Source: Deefgea chitinilytica (lineage in GTDB: Bacteria > Pseudomonadota > Gammaproteobacteria > Burkholderiales > Chitinibacteraceae). Taken from it: a stretch of DNA of 64,000 nt. The DNA lies in contig NZ_WOFE01000007.1 of assembly GCF_016881405.1 (NCBI RefSeq), forward strand, positions 1 to 64,000, read 5' to 3'. A program made the translations under genes and the position numbers. Positions 51,654 through 60,554 of the stretch are shown piece by piece; within the stretch, counting starts at the first letter, position 1; each line of letters opens with the position of its first letter. The notes beneath the pieces were generated by a model. The model saw nothing but the letters and a program-made list of their open reading frames with translations. It was not told where the DNA came from and made no database searches.

Positions 51654-51816
51654 GGCACTTCCTCGACGTGAATGGATTAAAACTGATCCTAGTCTTTTCA
51701 TATTGCAAACTGATTGCAGTTGTACTTCGTATACAAAATGCGGCGCTAATTATTTTTTCTAACCAGAACCACGCAAGCTCGTTAGAATTGCCGCACGATA
51801 AACACGGTGAATACTC

Positions 51817-52467
51817 ATGGCTCGCGTATTGTTGATATTGATTGCTGCCTTGTTCAGTAATTTGGTTCTGGCGGCGGAGGCCAAAGTGGTGAAATGGCCG
51901 CAGTTGCAGCCTGATGACCCCGCGTTACGCAAGGCTATTACTAGCATGAATCAAGAACAAAAAAGCCGTTTGATGCGAGCGATTCAGCAGCTGGAACTTA
52001 AGCAACAACTCGAAAGTAATAAAGTGAAGCCTGCGAATTTGACGGCGGCAGATGTTGCTTTATTAAAGGAAGATTTGAAAGATTTAAAACCGTTGATTTC
52101 TGAGATTGAAGCGTTCGAAAAAAAACGCATCAGTGAAATGATACCCAGCCTGCAAGGGCAAGTGATTGAGCTCAGTGGCTATTTATTGCCGCTTAAACTC
52201 AAAGGCAAACTGGTGACTGAATTTTTATTGGTGCCAGTGATTGGCGCGTGTATCCATGTACCGGCACCGCCGCCCAATCAAATGGTCGTGGTGCAATATC
52301 CTGCTGGATTTGCACAAGGCGATTTATTTGCTCCAGTGACCGTGGTGGGCAAACTAGCGATTAAATCGGCTAAAGCGAATCTGGCTTTGGCCGACGGCGC
52401 TGCTGATGTTGACGTTGGTTATCAAATGCTCGCCTCAGAAGTTCGCGCGTATAACACAACAAAGTAA
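51817..52467 (+). CDS. DUF3299 domain-containing exported protein
   Basis: A 216-residue protein with signal peptide (MARVLLILIAALFSNLVLAAEA), a charged helical middle region and a DUF3299 domain (LQGQVIELSGYLLPLKLKGKLVTEFLLVPVIGACIHVPAPPPNQMVVV). The conserved Cys-Ile-His-Val-Pro-Ala-Pro-Pro-Pro-Asn segment could bind a metal. It starts an operon with a ZrgA-like protein and an ABC transporter; that context points to metal transport or homeostasis. It ends 11 bases before the next gene. Confidence 0.85.
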   Translation: MARVLLILIAALFSNLVLAAEAKVVKWPQLQPDDPALRKAITSMNQEQKSRLMRAIQQLELKQQLESNKVKPANLTAADVALLKEDLKDLKPLISEIEAFEKKRISEMIPSLQGQVIELSGYLLPLKLKGKLVTEFLLVPVIGACIHVPAPPPNQMVVVQYPAGFAQGDLFAPVTVVGKLAIKSAKANLALADGAADVDVGYQMLASEVRAYNTTK

Positions 52468-52478
52468 GGGGTATTTGT

Positions 52479-52955
52479 ATGAAATCATTATTAATCATGG
52501 CTTTGGTGTCGATACCTGTAATGGCTGCGCCACATTCCGCCCATGTGCATGGGGTAGCTGAGTTGGATGTGGTGGTGGATGGGCTGCAAGTGCAGATCAC
52601 TTTGGAGAGCCCGGCGGATAATTTGCTGGGTTTTGAGCGAGCACCAAAAAGCGATTATGAGAAAAACAAAGTCAAAGACGTGGCCGCGCAATTGCAAGTG
52701 CCTGCCAATCTATTTGCTTTGAATGCGCAATGTAAAAGTGCTAAACCCGCTGTGACGATGCCGACCTTTGGTAAGGGCGAGCATAGCGATATTTCGGTCG
52801 AATATGTGTTTGAGTGCAGCAATCAAGCCACACAAGTCAAATTACCGCTGTGGCAGTTGTTTCCCGGGTTTAAATCATTGACGGTCAATCTGGCAACGCC
52901 GCAAGGCCAGAAGCAACTCAAGCTTAAACCGGGTCAAGTGCTGGATTTGAAATAA
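52479..52955 (+). CDS. DUF2796 (ZrgA-like) exported protein
   Basis: A 158-residue periplasmic protein with signal peptide (MKSLLIMALVSIPVMA), a His-rich mature N-terminus (APHSAHVHGVAELDVVVDG) and the domain signature VQITLESPADNLLGFERAP. ZrgA-type proteins are associated with zinc-regulated genes in Vibrio. The long internal His/Asp-rich loop seen in larger homologues is absent here. The HSAHVHG start may still bind a divalent metal. Confidence 0.85.
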   Translation: MKSLLIMALVSIPVMAAPHSAHVHGVAELDVVVDGLQVQITLESPADNLLGFERAPKSDYEKNKVKDVAAQLQVPANLFALNAQCKSAKPAVTMPTFGKGEHSDISVEYVFECSNQATQVKLPLWQLFPGFKSLTVNLATPQGQKQLKLKPGQVLDLK

Positions 52956-53058
52956 GTAACTGAGCAAAAGTTTTCGAACAAGGCGGCGAAGCCGAAGATA
53001 GTACAAGTAGTACAGCGAGGCGAGCCAACGATGGGCGGAAATTTTTGTCAGCCTACTT
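52954..53058. mobile_element. MITE-like element, family 3, inside the DUF3299-ZrgA-ABC operon
   Basis: A 105-base element whose ends are imperfect inverted repeats of about 23 bases (pattern AAGTA-CTGA-CAAAA-TTT-CG read inward from each end). The centre carries GGCGGCGAAGCC and the repeat AGTACAAGTAGTAC. From memory, similar centre sequences recur in Neisseriales intergenic regions. It overlaps the ZrgA stop codon and ends 39 bases before the ABC gene. Confidence 0.65.
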
Positions 53059-53097
53059 AAATGCATTGAAGTTTGATTATTGTAAGGAAGGTGCGCG

Positions 53098-53787
53098 GTG
53101 CTCATTGAACTGGCTGATTTGCAATTCACTTGGCCGCGTGCCGCGCAGCCAACCTTAGATATTCCCGCGTTTACCCTTGGGCGGGGTGAGCGTGTCTTTT
53201 TACATGGCCCTAGCGGTAGCGGCAAGAGCACTTTGTTGTCGATTTTGACGGGAATCCAAGTGCCACAGCGGGGGCAAGTGTGGATGTTGGGGCAAAATTT
53301 GGCAGTCATGTCTGGCCCTGCCCGTGACCGTTTTCGTGCCGATCATATTGGCTATGTGTTTCAGCAATTCAATCTGCTGAGCTATTTATCGGTACTCGAT
53401 AATGTGCTGCTGCCGTGTCAATTTTCCAAAATTCGCCGTCATCGCGCTGGTAATCCGCAACAACAAGCTTTGCATCTGTTGGAACGCTTGGATCTGACGG
53501 CTTATTTGAATTGCACCGTGAATGCACTGTCGGTGGGGCAGCAGCAGCGCGTGGCTTTGGCGCGGGCGCTGATTGGCGCGCCCGAAGTGTTGATTGCTGA
53601 TGAGCCGACATCGGCACTCGATGTTGACCGTCGTACCGCGTTTATCAAATTATTGTTTGAATGTGCCGACGAGCAGCAAACCGCTGTGCTTTTAGTCAGT
53701 CACGATCCGCAATTGGCGCTGCAGTTTGACCGCAGCGTGGATTTGCTAAGAATCAATCGTGGCAATCTGGAGCTGGCCGATGTTTAA
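53098..53787 (+). CDS. ABC transporter ATP-binding protein (LolD/MacB type)
   Basis: A 229-residue ATPase. Walker A is LHGPSGSGKSTLL (about 40-48), the Q-loop is FQQFNLLSYLSV, the signature is LSVGQQQRVALARAL, Walker B is VLIADEPTSALD, and the switch His is in LVSHDP. It starts with GTG and has AAGGAAGG upstream. It overlaps the permease gene by 8 bases. Family members work with MacB/FtsX-like permeases in extrusion, not import, which matters for the proposed metal role. Confidence 0.92.
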   Translation: MLIELADLQFTWPRAAQPTLDIPAFTLGRGERVFLHGPSGSGKSTLLSILTGIQVPQRGQVWMLGQNLAVMSGPARDRFRADHIGYVFQQFNLLSYLSVLDNVLLPCQFSKIRRHRAGNPQQQALHLLERLDLTAYLNCTVNALSVGQQQRVALARALIGAPEVLIADEPTSALDVDRRTAFIKLLFECADEQQTAVLLVSHDPQLALQFDRSVDLLRINRGNLELADV

Positions 53788-55036
53788 AATCGCGTTCAAG
53801 AGTCTACTCAATCGGCGCTTAACCGTTGCGTTGTCGGTGTTGACCGTCGCGTTGTCGGTGTTATTGCTGCTTGGCGTTGAGCGTTTGCGCACTGAGGCGA
53901 AAAATAGTTTTGCCAATACGGTTAGCGGCACGGATTTGATTGTCGGCGCGCGCACCGGCTCGGTGCAATTGCTGCTGTATAGCGTATTTCGGGTTGGTAA
54001 TGCGACCAATAATATTGGCTGGGATAGCTATCAGGCGCTCGCCGCCGATCCGCGCGTGGCGTGGACGATTCCGGTGTCGCTGGGCGATAGTCATCACGGC
54101 TTTGCCGTGCTGGGCACGACGCTGGATTATTTCAGGCATTTACGTGTTGGCGAGCAGCAGGCGCTTGCTTTCCGTCACGGGCGCGTTTTTATCAAAACTC
54201 ACGACGCAGTGCTGGGCGCAAATGTTGCACAAAAGCGCGGCTACAGTTTAGGGCAAAAAATCACTTTGACGCATGGCAGTGGCGACGGCGCGCTCACGGA
54301 TCATACCGATCAGCCCTTTACCATCGTTGGCATTCTTGCTCCCACTGGAACGCCCGTCGATGATACGGTGCATGTGAGTTTGGATGGTTTGACGGCGATT
54401 CACGAAGGCTGGGAATCGGGTAGTGCCTCACTGTTGTCTAGCTCGGGGGTGTTGGCGGCGGATGAAAACCGCGCTATCCCACCGCCGAGTTCGATTACTG
54501 CGTTTTATGTTGGACTTCACTCGAGAACGTCGATTTTTAGTTTTCAGCGTACGGTGAATCAATTTAAAGGTGAGCCTTTAATGGCGGTGATGCCGGGGGT
54601 CGCGTTATCAGAATTATGGGCTTTGCTGAGAATTGCTGAGCAAGCTTTGTTGGTGGTGTCAGGTTTTGTGATGGTGATTGGTTTATTGGGCATGTTGACA
54701 GCTTTACTCACCGGCTTAAATGAGCGCCGCCGCGAAATGGCGATTTTACGCTCGGTCGGTGCTAGTGCGGGGCAGATCTTTGTGTTGGTGATGGGCGAGA
54801 CGCTGTTACTGCTTGCTGTTGGTATTGTTCTGGGTATGTCGCTGTTGTACTTGTTAATCAAAGTCTTTGGCTCAATACTGCAAGAATTTTATGGTTTGCA
54901 TATCGCAATCAACGCGCCGTCAAGCCATGAATATGGTCTGCTACTGGCAACATTGCTTGCTGGGGCGAGTATTGCCGTGATTCCTGCATGGCGGGCTTAT
55001 CGAATGTCGCTCAGCGATGGTTTGAGTCAACATTAG
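53780..55036 (+). CDS. ABC transporter permease (MacB/FtsX-like)
   Basis: A 418-residue permease with an N-terminal membrane helix, a large periplasmic domain (NSFANTVSGTDLIVGARTGSVQLLLYSVFRVGNATNNI) and three C-terminal helices with the FtsX signature LNERRREMAILRSVGASAGQIFVLV. It has the four-helix topology of type VII ABC systems. The start is ATG 53780, overlapping the ATPase gene. The last gene of the operon. Confidence 0.9.
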   Translation: MFKIAFKSLLNRRLTVALSVLTVALSVLLLLGVERLRTEAKNSFANTVSGTDLIVGARTGSVQLLLYSVFRVGNATNNIGWDSYQALAADPRVAWTIPVSLGDSHHGFAVLGTTLDYFRHLRVGEQQALAFRHGRVFIKTHDAVLGANVAQKRGYSLGQKITLTHGSGDGALTDHTDQPFTIVGILAPTGTPVDDTVHVSLDGLTAIHEGWESGSASLLSSSGVLAADENRAIPPPSSITAFYVGLHSRTSIFSFQRTVNQFKGEPLMAVMPGVALSELWALLRIAEQALLVVSGFVMVIGLLGMLTALLTGLNERRREMAILRSVGASAGQIFVLVMGETLLLLAVGIVLGMSLLYLLIKVFGSILQEFYGLHIAINAPSSHEYGLLLATLLAGASIAVIPAWRAYRMSLSDGLSQH

Positions 55037-55080
55037 AGTTATGTCATCAAAGGCGTGAGGACTATTTCAAGAGAAAAAAC

Positions 55081-55106
55081 CATCAGCATCAAATCTGAAC
55101 ATTGCC
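55081..55106. repeat. end fragment of a family-1 MITE-like element
   Basis: CATCAGCATCAAATCTGAAC followed by ATTGCC matches the right ends at 38884-38909 and 60749-60774. The remainder of the element is not visible, so this is a relic upstream of the restriction-modification gene. Confidence 0.55.
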
Positions 55107-55167
55107 AATTAAGTTTGGGTATGTTTATCTATGCCAAATTAATTAATAATCTTAAAGATATACCCTA

Positions 55168-58140
55168 ATGACACCTGCTCAGTTTATCCAGAAATGGACC
55201 AATAACGATCTCAATGAACGCGCAGGCGCACAATTGCACTTTGCAGATTTGTGTGAGTTGCTTGGAGTTGAAAAGCCCTACGATCCAGAAAACTATTGCT
55301 TCGAGCGTGGAGCCAGCAAAACGAGCGGTGGCGAGGGTTGGGCCGATGTGTGGAAGCGTGATCATTTTGCGTGGGAAAACAAAAAGCCTGGCCGTGATCT
55401 CAAAGCAGCACTCAAACAGCTGACGGATTACGCTCTTAATTTAGACAACCCGCCGTTACTGATTGTCTGTGATCGCGAAAGTATAGAAATCCACACCGCC
55501 TTTACGGGCTATCCGCACGAAGTACATCGTATTCGTCTGCAAGATCTGCTGGATGAGAAGCCCAGACAAATACTGCGCTGGGTATTTACCGAACCGGAAA
55601 AACTGCGACCCATCAAATCAACCGCCGCGATTACCGAAGAAGCGGCAGGCAAGTTTGGTGACATTGCCGAAGCGATGCGTGCACGGGATTTGCCCGCCAC
55701 CGAAGTGGCTCACTTTTTGATTCAATGCTTATTTTGCATGTTTGCCGAGGACGAAGGACTGCTGCCGCGCAAACTGTTTACGACCTTGCTGGAGAAAAAT
55801 CTCGCCAAGCCCGAACGCGTCACTGACCGATTGACCGCACTATTCAAAGCCATGCAAAAGGGCGGCGATTATGGCGACGATGAAATTCGCTGGTTCAATG
55901 GTGGCTTATTCAAAAACATCGCCATTCCGGCACTCAATAGCGACGACGTATTCCGCCTGCATCAGGCTGCATTGCTCGACTGGCGTGCGATTGACCCGAC
56001 GATTTTCGGTACATTATTCGAGCGCGGGCTAGACCCGAAAAAACGCAGCCAGCTCGGCGCGCACTACACCGACCGTGCCTCGATCATGCGAATTATCAAT
56101 CCGGTGATTGTCGAGCCACTAGCCGCCCAATGGCAGAGCACCCGCAGCGACATCGCTGAGCAGCTCGCCAAATCAAAAAAACACAATGACGCGGCATATA
56201 AAAAAGCGCAAAAAACCTTCCAGCATTATCTGGAAATGCTGCGTAATTTCCGCGTGCTTGACCCCGCTTGCGGCAGCGGCAACTTCCTGTTTCTGGCGCT
56301 CAAGGCGCTCAAAGATCTAGAGCACCGCGCCAATATCGAAGCCGCCGATTTAGGCTTGCAACGCCAAGTCGGCATCGAGGTGAGCCCCGCCAATGTGCTG
56401 GGGCTGGAGCTAGACCCTTACGCTGCCGAGCTGGCGCGCGTCACCGTCTGGATTGGCGAAATCCAGTGGATGCAGGCCAACGGCTATCCGCTGAACGAAC
56501 GCCCGCTGCTCAAGCCACTTGATCATATTCAGAACACCGACGCGCTGATTGATTTAGACGGCAAGGCCACGGCGTGGCCAGCCTGCGACGCGATCGTTGG
56601 CAATCCGCCGTTTTTGGGCGGTAGCAAGAAAAGCGGTGAGCTGGGGCGCGCTTATTTTGATGCGCTCAATCGTCTGTACGACGCGCAGGTGCCCGGCGGT
56701 GCCGACTTGGTCTGCTATTGGTTTCATAAAGCGCGTGAGCAGATCGCTGCGGGGCAATGCCTGCGCGCCGGGCTGGTCTCCACACAATCCATTCGCAATG
56801 GCAGCAATCGCAAAGTGCTTGACGCGATTGTCGCCGATGCGCCTATTTTTAACGCGTGGTCAGATGAGCCGTGGGTCAACGAAGGCGCGGCGGTACGCGT
56901 GTCGCTGGTGTGTTTCGGTATTGAGCCAACCGTAGGATGGGTGGAGCGTAGCGATACCCATCATCAAATCGATGCCGCGATGGGTATCGCCCCTGCGGGG
57001 CTCCACCCATCCTACGCTTGCCTCGACGGCCAGCCAGTGGCGCGGATTAATGCCGATTTGACAGTGGGTGGCGATGAATCATCGTGTGATCTGACGCTGG
57101 CCAAGCCCTTGGCAGAAAACGCGGGAGTGGCATTTCAGGGGCCAGAAAAAAACGGCGCTTTTGATATCACTGGTACTCAGGCACGAGAATGGTTAAAACA
57201 ACCAAATCCACATGCCCAACCAAACAGCTTGGTGTTGAAACCACGTTTAAATGGTCAAGACGTCACTTCACGCTATACAGATGGCTGGATCATTGATTTT
57301 GGCTGTCACCTGAGTCAGGACGAGGCTGCCTTATTTGAACTACCGTTTGCTTTTGTAGAAATGCATGTCAAGCCTGAGCGTGACAAAAACAAAGATAAAA
57401 ACCGGAAGAAATATTGGTGGCGCTTTGGAAGAACGGGTGAAGATATGCGTATCGCCATCAAGGATTTACCGCGCTACATCGCCAGCCCCGAAACCGCCAA
57501 GCATCGCACTTTTGTTTGGCTCAACGGCGCAATCCTGCCCGATAAAAAACTGATCGTGATTGCCCGCGCCGACGACACGACGTTCGGTATTGTTCATTCG
57601 CGGCTACACGAAGTTTGGTCGCTGGCACAAGGTTCTATTCATGGAGATGGGGTAGAAGGCGGTCGTCCCCGCTACACACCAACCACTACCTTTGCTACCT
57701 TCCCCTTCCCCGCCGGCCTAACGCCCGCCGACACGATACATGGCACGGTATCAGATGGCGAGCTAGTTTTACCAAAGCTTAGCGAGCAATACCCCAAAGC
57801 AGCAATCCAGCACGCCCGCGCCATCGCCGCTGCGGCAGCCCGGCTAAACACCCTGCGCGAAAACTGGCTAAACCCGCCCGAATGGGTCACCCGCATACCC
57901 GAAGTGGTGGCGGGCTTTCCCGACCGCATTATCCCCAAACCCGAACACGCCGCTGCGCTGAAAAAACGCACACTGACCAATCTCTACAACGAGCGCCCAA
58001 GCTGGCTTGCCCGCGCCCACGAAAAGCTGGATCTGGCCGTAGCACAAGCCTATGGCTGGGATGACTACACGCCCGTGATGAGCGATGAAGAAATCTTGCG
58101 CCGCTTGTTGGTGCTCAATTTGGCACGCAGTCATGGCTAA
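55168..58140 (+). CDS. Type IIL (MmeI-like) restriction-modification enzyme
   Basis: A 990-residue single-chain enzyme combining cutting and N6-adenine methylation. An N-terminal nuclease has D60-X9-E70-N-K72, the same D-X9-EXK spacing as MmeI. A helical linker follows. The gamma-class methyltransferase has DPACGSGNF (about 364-372) as the SAM loop and GNPPF (about 477-481) as the catalytic motif. The C-terminal part (about 640-900) would be the target-recognition domain. Residues about 588-617 derive from a REP-like palindrome inserted in frame. No typical Shine-Dalgarno precedes the ATG; ATACCC lies 2 bases before it. Recognition site cannot be predicted. Confidence 0.9.
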   Translation: MTPAQFIQKWTNNDLNERAGAQLHFADLCELLGVEKPYDPENYCFERGASKTSGGEGWADVWKRDHFAWENKKPGRDLKAALKQLTDYALNLDNPPLLIVCDRESIEIHTAFTGYPHEVHRIRLQDLLDEKPRQILRWVFTEPEKLRPIKSTAAITEEAAGKFGDIAEAMRARDLPATEVAHFLIQCLFCMFAEDEGLLPRKLFTTLLEKNLAKPERVTDRLTALFKAMQKGGDYGDDEIRWFNGGLFKNIAIPALNSDDVFRLHQAALLDWRAIDPTIFGTLFERGLDPKKRSQLGAHYTDRASIMRIINPVIVEPLAAQWQSTRSDIAEQLAKSKKHNDAAYKKAQKTFQHYLEMLRNFRVLDPACGSGNFLFLALKALKDLEHRANIEAADLGLQRQVGIEVSPANVLGLELDPYAAELARVTVWIGEIQWMQANGYPLNERPLLKPLDHIQNTDALIDLDGKATAWPACDAIVGNPPFLGGSKKSGELGRAYFDALNRLYDAQVPGGADLVCYWFHKAREQIAAGQCLRAGLVSTQSIRNGSNRKVLDAIVADAPIFNAWSDEPWVNEGAAVRVSLVCFGIEPTVGWVERSDTHHQIDAAMGIAPAGLHPSYACLDGQPVARINADLTVGGDESSCDLTLAKPLAENAGVAFQGPEKNGAFDITGTQAREWLKQPNPHAQPNSLVLKPRLNGQDVTSRYTDGWIIDFGCHLSQDEAALFELPFAFVEMHVKPERDKNKDKNRKKYWWRFGRTGEDMRIAIKDLPRYIASPETAKHRTFVWLNGAILPDKKLIVIARADDTTFGIVHSRLHEVWSLAQGSIHGDGVEGGRPRYTPTTTFATFPFPAGLTPADTIHGTVSDGELVLPKLSEQYPKAAIQHARAIAAAAARLNTLRENWLNPPEWVTRIPEVVAGFPDRIIPKPEHAAALKKRTLTNLYNERPSWLARAHEKLDLAVAQAYGWDDYTPVMSDEEILRRLLVLNLARSHG
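56931..57016. repeat. REP-like nested palindrome inside the Type IIL gene
   Basis: An outer 17-bp perfect arm (CGTAGGATGGGTGGAGC at 56931-56947, complement at 57000-57016), an inner 12-bp arm (GCGATACCCATC 56951-56962 and 56979-56990) and a short hairpin GCCCCTGCGGGGC. It is translated as VGWVERSDTHHQ... and ...GLHPSYA, a peptide I remember as a common artefact of this repeat type in proteobacterial proteins. Confidence 0.88.
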
Positions 58141-58300
58141 GCAGAAACCCGACGATGTTGCTGCGATACCACTGCTGCCTGAGCAAATTCCACCGTGGGT
58201 GGAATACGAGGTGGGCGATAGTGTGTATTTATATGGCAAGGAATATTGGGTGATCGATGCGGATGGTGAGTTGATTGAGGCCTATTGGCAAGACGATTAA
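58133..58300 (+). CDS. small acidic protein overlapping the Type IIL gene
   Basis: A 55-residue protein (MAKQKPDDVAAIPLLPEQ...), strongly acidic (about 13 Asp/Glu to 3 Lys) with an aromatic-rich core VEYEVGDSVYLYGKEYWVIDADG. Its ATG overlaps the end of the restriction-modification gene by 8 bases, implying translational coupling. I do not recognise it. The small beta-rich, acidic character could suit a regulatory or DNA-mimic role, but this is speculation. Confidence 0.55.
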   Translation: MAKQKPDDVAAIPLLPEQIPPWVEYEVGDSVYLYGKEYWVIDADGELIEAYWQDD

Positions 58301-58492
58301 AATCAGGCAACTAATCCAGTTTAATTGGATTGATTGAAGCGTTCTGTGCGCTCAATCCGATTGAGGTGAGTGCGCATTGGCTGAGGATTGAAGTTGTTGT
58401 TGCTTTGTTATGCTATTGTTCGCCACCTTCTTTGTAAGTAGAAAACGATGAAAAACGCATTGCACTTCGCGCCAAATAATCAGGACATCGAC

Positions 58493-58846
58493 ATGACCCC
58501 TGCTGAAGAGCTTCGCCAGCAAATCGCCGAAATCGAAGCCGCAAAAGCCAGTTTAGATCCACGCACGACGCAATATATTGTGATGATAGGCAGCGCCGCA
58601 TTGCAGTTTGTGATGGAAGGCCGCAAAGCCAAGCAAGCGAGTACCGTGCCGGCGCAGTGGGCGACGCGCTTTACCGAATCAGACGCCCAAATGATTGCCC
58701 GCGCGATCAAAAATGCCAATGGTGAAATCGCCCACACAGTACCGTTGGCGGCGGCTTTAAATATTGAATTGACGAAAAAAAATACCGCTTTGCAGCGCCT
58801 AGAGCAAGCAATTAGCGTGATTCAGTGGATGCCTAAAGTCCATTGA
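58493..58846 (+). CDS. hypothetical protein
   Basis: A 117-residue soluble, largely helical protein that I do not recognise (MTPAEELRQQIAEIEAAKASL, then a central TTQYIVMIGSAALQFVMEGRKAKQAS). The start at 58493 is preferred because AGGA lies 7 bases upstream; ATG 58448 would add 15 residues but has no ribosome site. It sits 147 bases downstream of the small acidic gene. Confidence 0.6.
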   Translation: MTPAEELRQQIAEIEAAKASLDPRTTQYIVMIGSAALQFVMEGRKAKQASTVPAQWATRFTESDAQMIARAIKNANGEIAHTVPLAAALNIELTKKNTALQRLEQAISVIQWMPKVH

Positions 58847-59084
58847 AATTTGCTTTACTCGCTGTCAAACCCGAAGGGCTGAGCGTGATCACTCTGCCCG
58901 CGCCCGCCTGATTTTAGCCGCCAAAATGTGATTTTCCCCATTACTTAAGTGGGCATGTTGTTACGCAGTAGTCGATTTTTGTGAGTTGCCGTTGATCAAT
59001 CGCCCAGAGTCATGTCTTTCTTTATCATTACGTGGTAAATTTATTGCTTACGTTAATTTTTGGTAAATTGAAAGTCAGAGGGCG

Positions 59085-60443
59085 ATGATGAATAAGATTG
59101 TATTGCTGGCATTGGGTTCTGTGGTGGTGTTAGGGGGCGGCTACGCTGGGGCGAGCTGGTATGCGGGCAATCAAATCTCGACTGCGCTCGATAATAATGC
59201 GGCAGCCTTGAGCCAGTATCCTGCGATTAAAGTGGTGAAACGTGATCTGCAAAAAAGCTTATTTGGTGCAGTTGAAAATGTCACCTACCAAATTGGCTGC
59301 GAAACGGGTGTCGACGCGGCTCATCCCCTTAATGGCAAGTTGGGCACGCTCACGCTGCAAAATACCATCAGCCATCATCCGTTTAATATGACGATTGATA
59401 CCGCAATTCAGTTCGATGAAAAAACCAAGGCAGAATTGGCTAAAATTTTTAAAGATAAACAGCCGCTCAGCATTCATACCAAGCTCGATTTCTCGGGCGG
59501 ATTTCGCACTGAATTTGCAGTTCCTGCCTTTATGGTGGAAGAATCTGGCACGACAGTGACCGTGCAAGCGCTGAACGCGACGGTGCAGTCAGATCGCCAG
59601 TTTAGTTTCTTTGATACCACGCTCAAGCAAGGTGGCTTGGAAGTGGTGACCAAAGCGCAAAAGAGCAAATTCGCGACAGGTGCTTTGGATTATGAATCAA
59701 AACTAAAGAAATCATCGGAAGGCCTGTACGTGGGCAAGGATCAAGTGAAATTGGCATCATTGGTGCTCGCTGATTCAACACAAGAAAAACCTGTTGATTT
59801 CCGCCTTGGGCTGAGCCAAGTCAGCGGCGAGAGCGCGATTGAGGGCGGCTTGATGCGCGGTGTGGTGAAAGGGCAGATGGATGATGTGCAAGTTAATCAA
59901 CAGAAAGTCGGTACGCTCACTTTGGAAGCTGGCTTAGAGCGCTTGGATGCGGGCGCGATGAAAGCGTTTAACGAGGCTTTTGGTGTGCAAGCCATGCTGC
60001 AATGCAAAGGCAGCAATCCTGCTGAGCAAATGAAGATTTTGGAAGCGCAAGCCGAAGCGTTGTTGGCCAAAGATCCGAAATACAGCCAAAAAATGAGCCT
60101 GAAAACGGGTGAGGGTGAATCGGTATTGGCCTTCCATTTGCAAACCAAAGGCTTAACCAAAAACGATTTTGCTAATCCAGATACATTGACCAAAAAACTA
60201 GATGCAGCCGTGTCGATGCAAGTGCCAAAAAGCTTGGTTGAACGCTTGATTAAAGATCTCTCGCCTGCTGATGCGGTCGAAAATACGCTGGCTTCGTTCC
60301 AAGAAGGCTTGGGCATGGGGGTTCAACAAGGCTTTGTCGTGACTGATGGCAAATTGATTAAGGCGAATTTTATCGCGCAGCAAGGCAATATTACGCTCAA
60401 CGGTAAACCGTTTGACCCAATGCAATTGATGGGCGCGCATTAA
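59085..60443 (+). CDS. DUF945 (YdgA) family protein
   Basis: A 452-residue protein with an N-terminal signal anchor (MNKIVLLALGSVVVLGGGYAGASWYAGNQI) and the DUF945 repeat-like beta-rich periplasmic region (VVKRDLQKSLFGAVENVTYQI). YdgA-type proteins are envelope proteins of unknown function. GAGGGCG lies shortly before the tandem ATG ATG. Confidence 0.88.
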   Translation: MMNKIVLLALGSVVVLGGGYAGASWYAGNQISTALDNNAAALSQYPAIKVVKRDLQKSLFGAVENVTYQIGCETGVDAAHPLNGKLGTLTLQNTISHHPFNMTIDTAIQFDEKTKAELAKIFKDKQPLSIHTKLDFSGGFRTEFAVPAFMVEESGTTVTVQALNATVQSDRQFSFFDTTLKQGGLEVVTKAQKSKFATGALDYESKLKKSSEGLYVGKDQVKLASLVLADSTQEKPVDFRLGLSQVSGESAIEGGLMRGVVKGQMDDVQVNQQKVGTLTLEAGLERLDAGAMKAFNEAFGVQAMLQCKGSNPAEQMKILEAQAEALLAKDPKYSQKMSLKTGEGESVLAFHLQTKGLTKNDFANPDTLTKKLDAAVSMQVPKSLVERLIKDLSPADAVENTLASFQEGLGMGVQQGFVVTDGKLIKANFIAQQGNITLNGKPFDPMQLMGAH

Positions 60444-60461
60444 ACTGAATTGAAGTTGATT

Positions 60462-60492
60462 AAAAAAGCCATCCGCTGTGGATGGCTTTTTT
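60462..60492 (+). terminator. Rho-independent terminator after DUF945 gene
   Basis: AAAAAAGCCATCC pairs with GGATGGCTTTTTT across a five-base loop, ending in six T. Confidence 0.92.
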
Positions 60493-60554
60493 GTTGGGTA
60501 TTGCTTTGAGAGTATTGTTAAGCAATGGCTACATGGCTATACATCATTTTATTT

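Noticed and set aside
53822-53863. Near-perfect 21-base tandem repeat (TVALSVL twice) in TM1 of the ABC permease
   Set aside because: As far as I remember, related permeases have the same helix length here, so this is probably convergent hydrophobic coding rather than a recent duplication.
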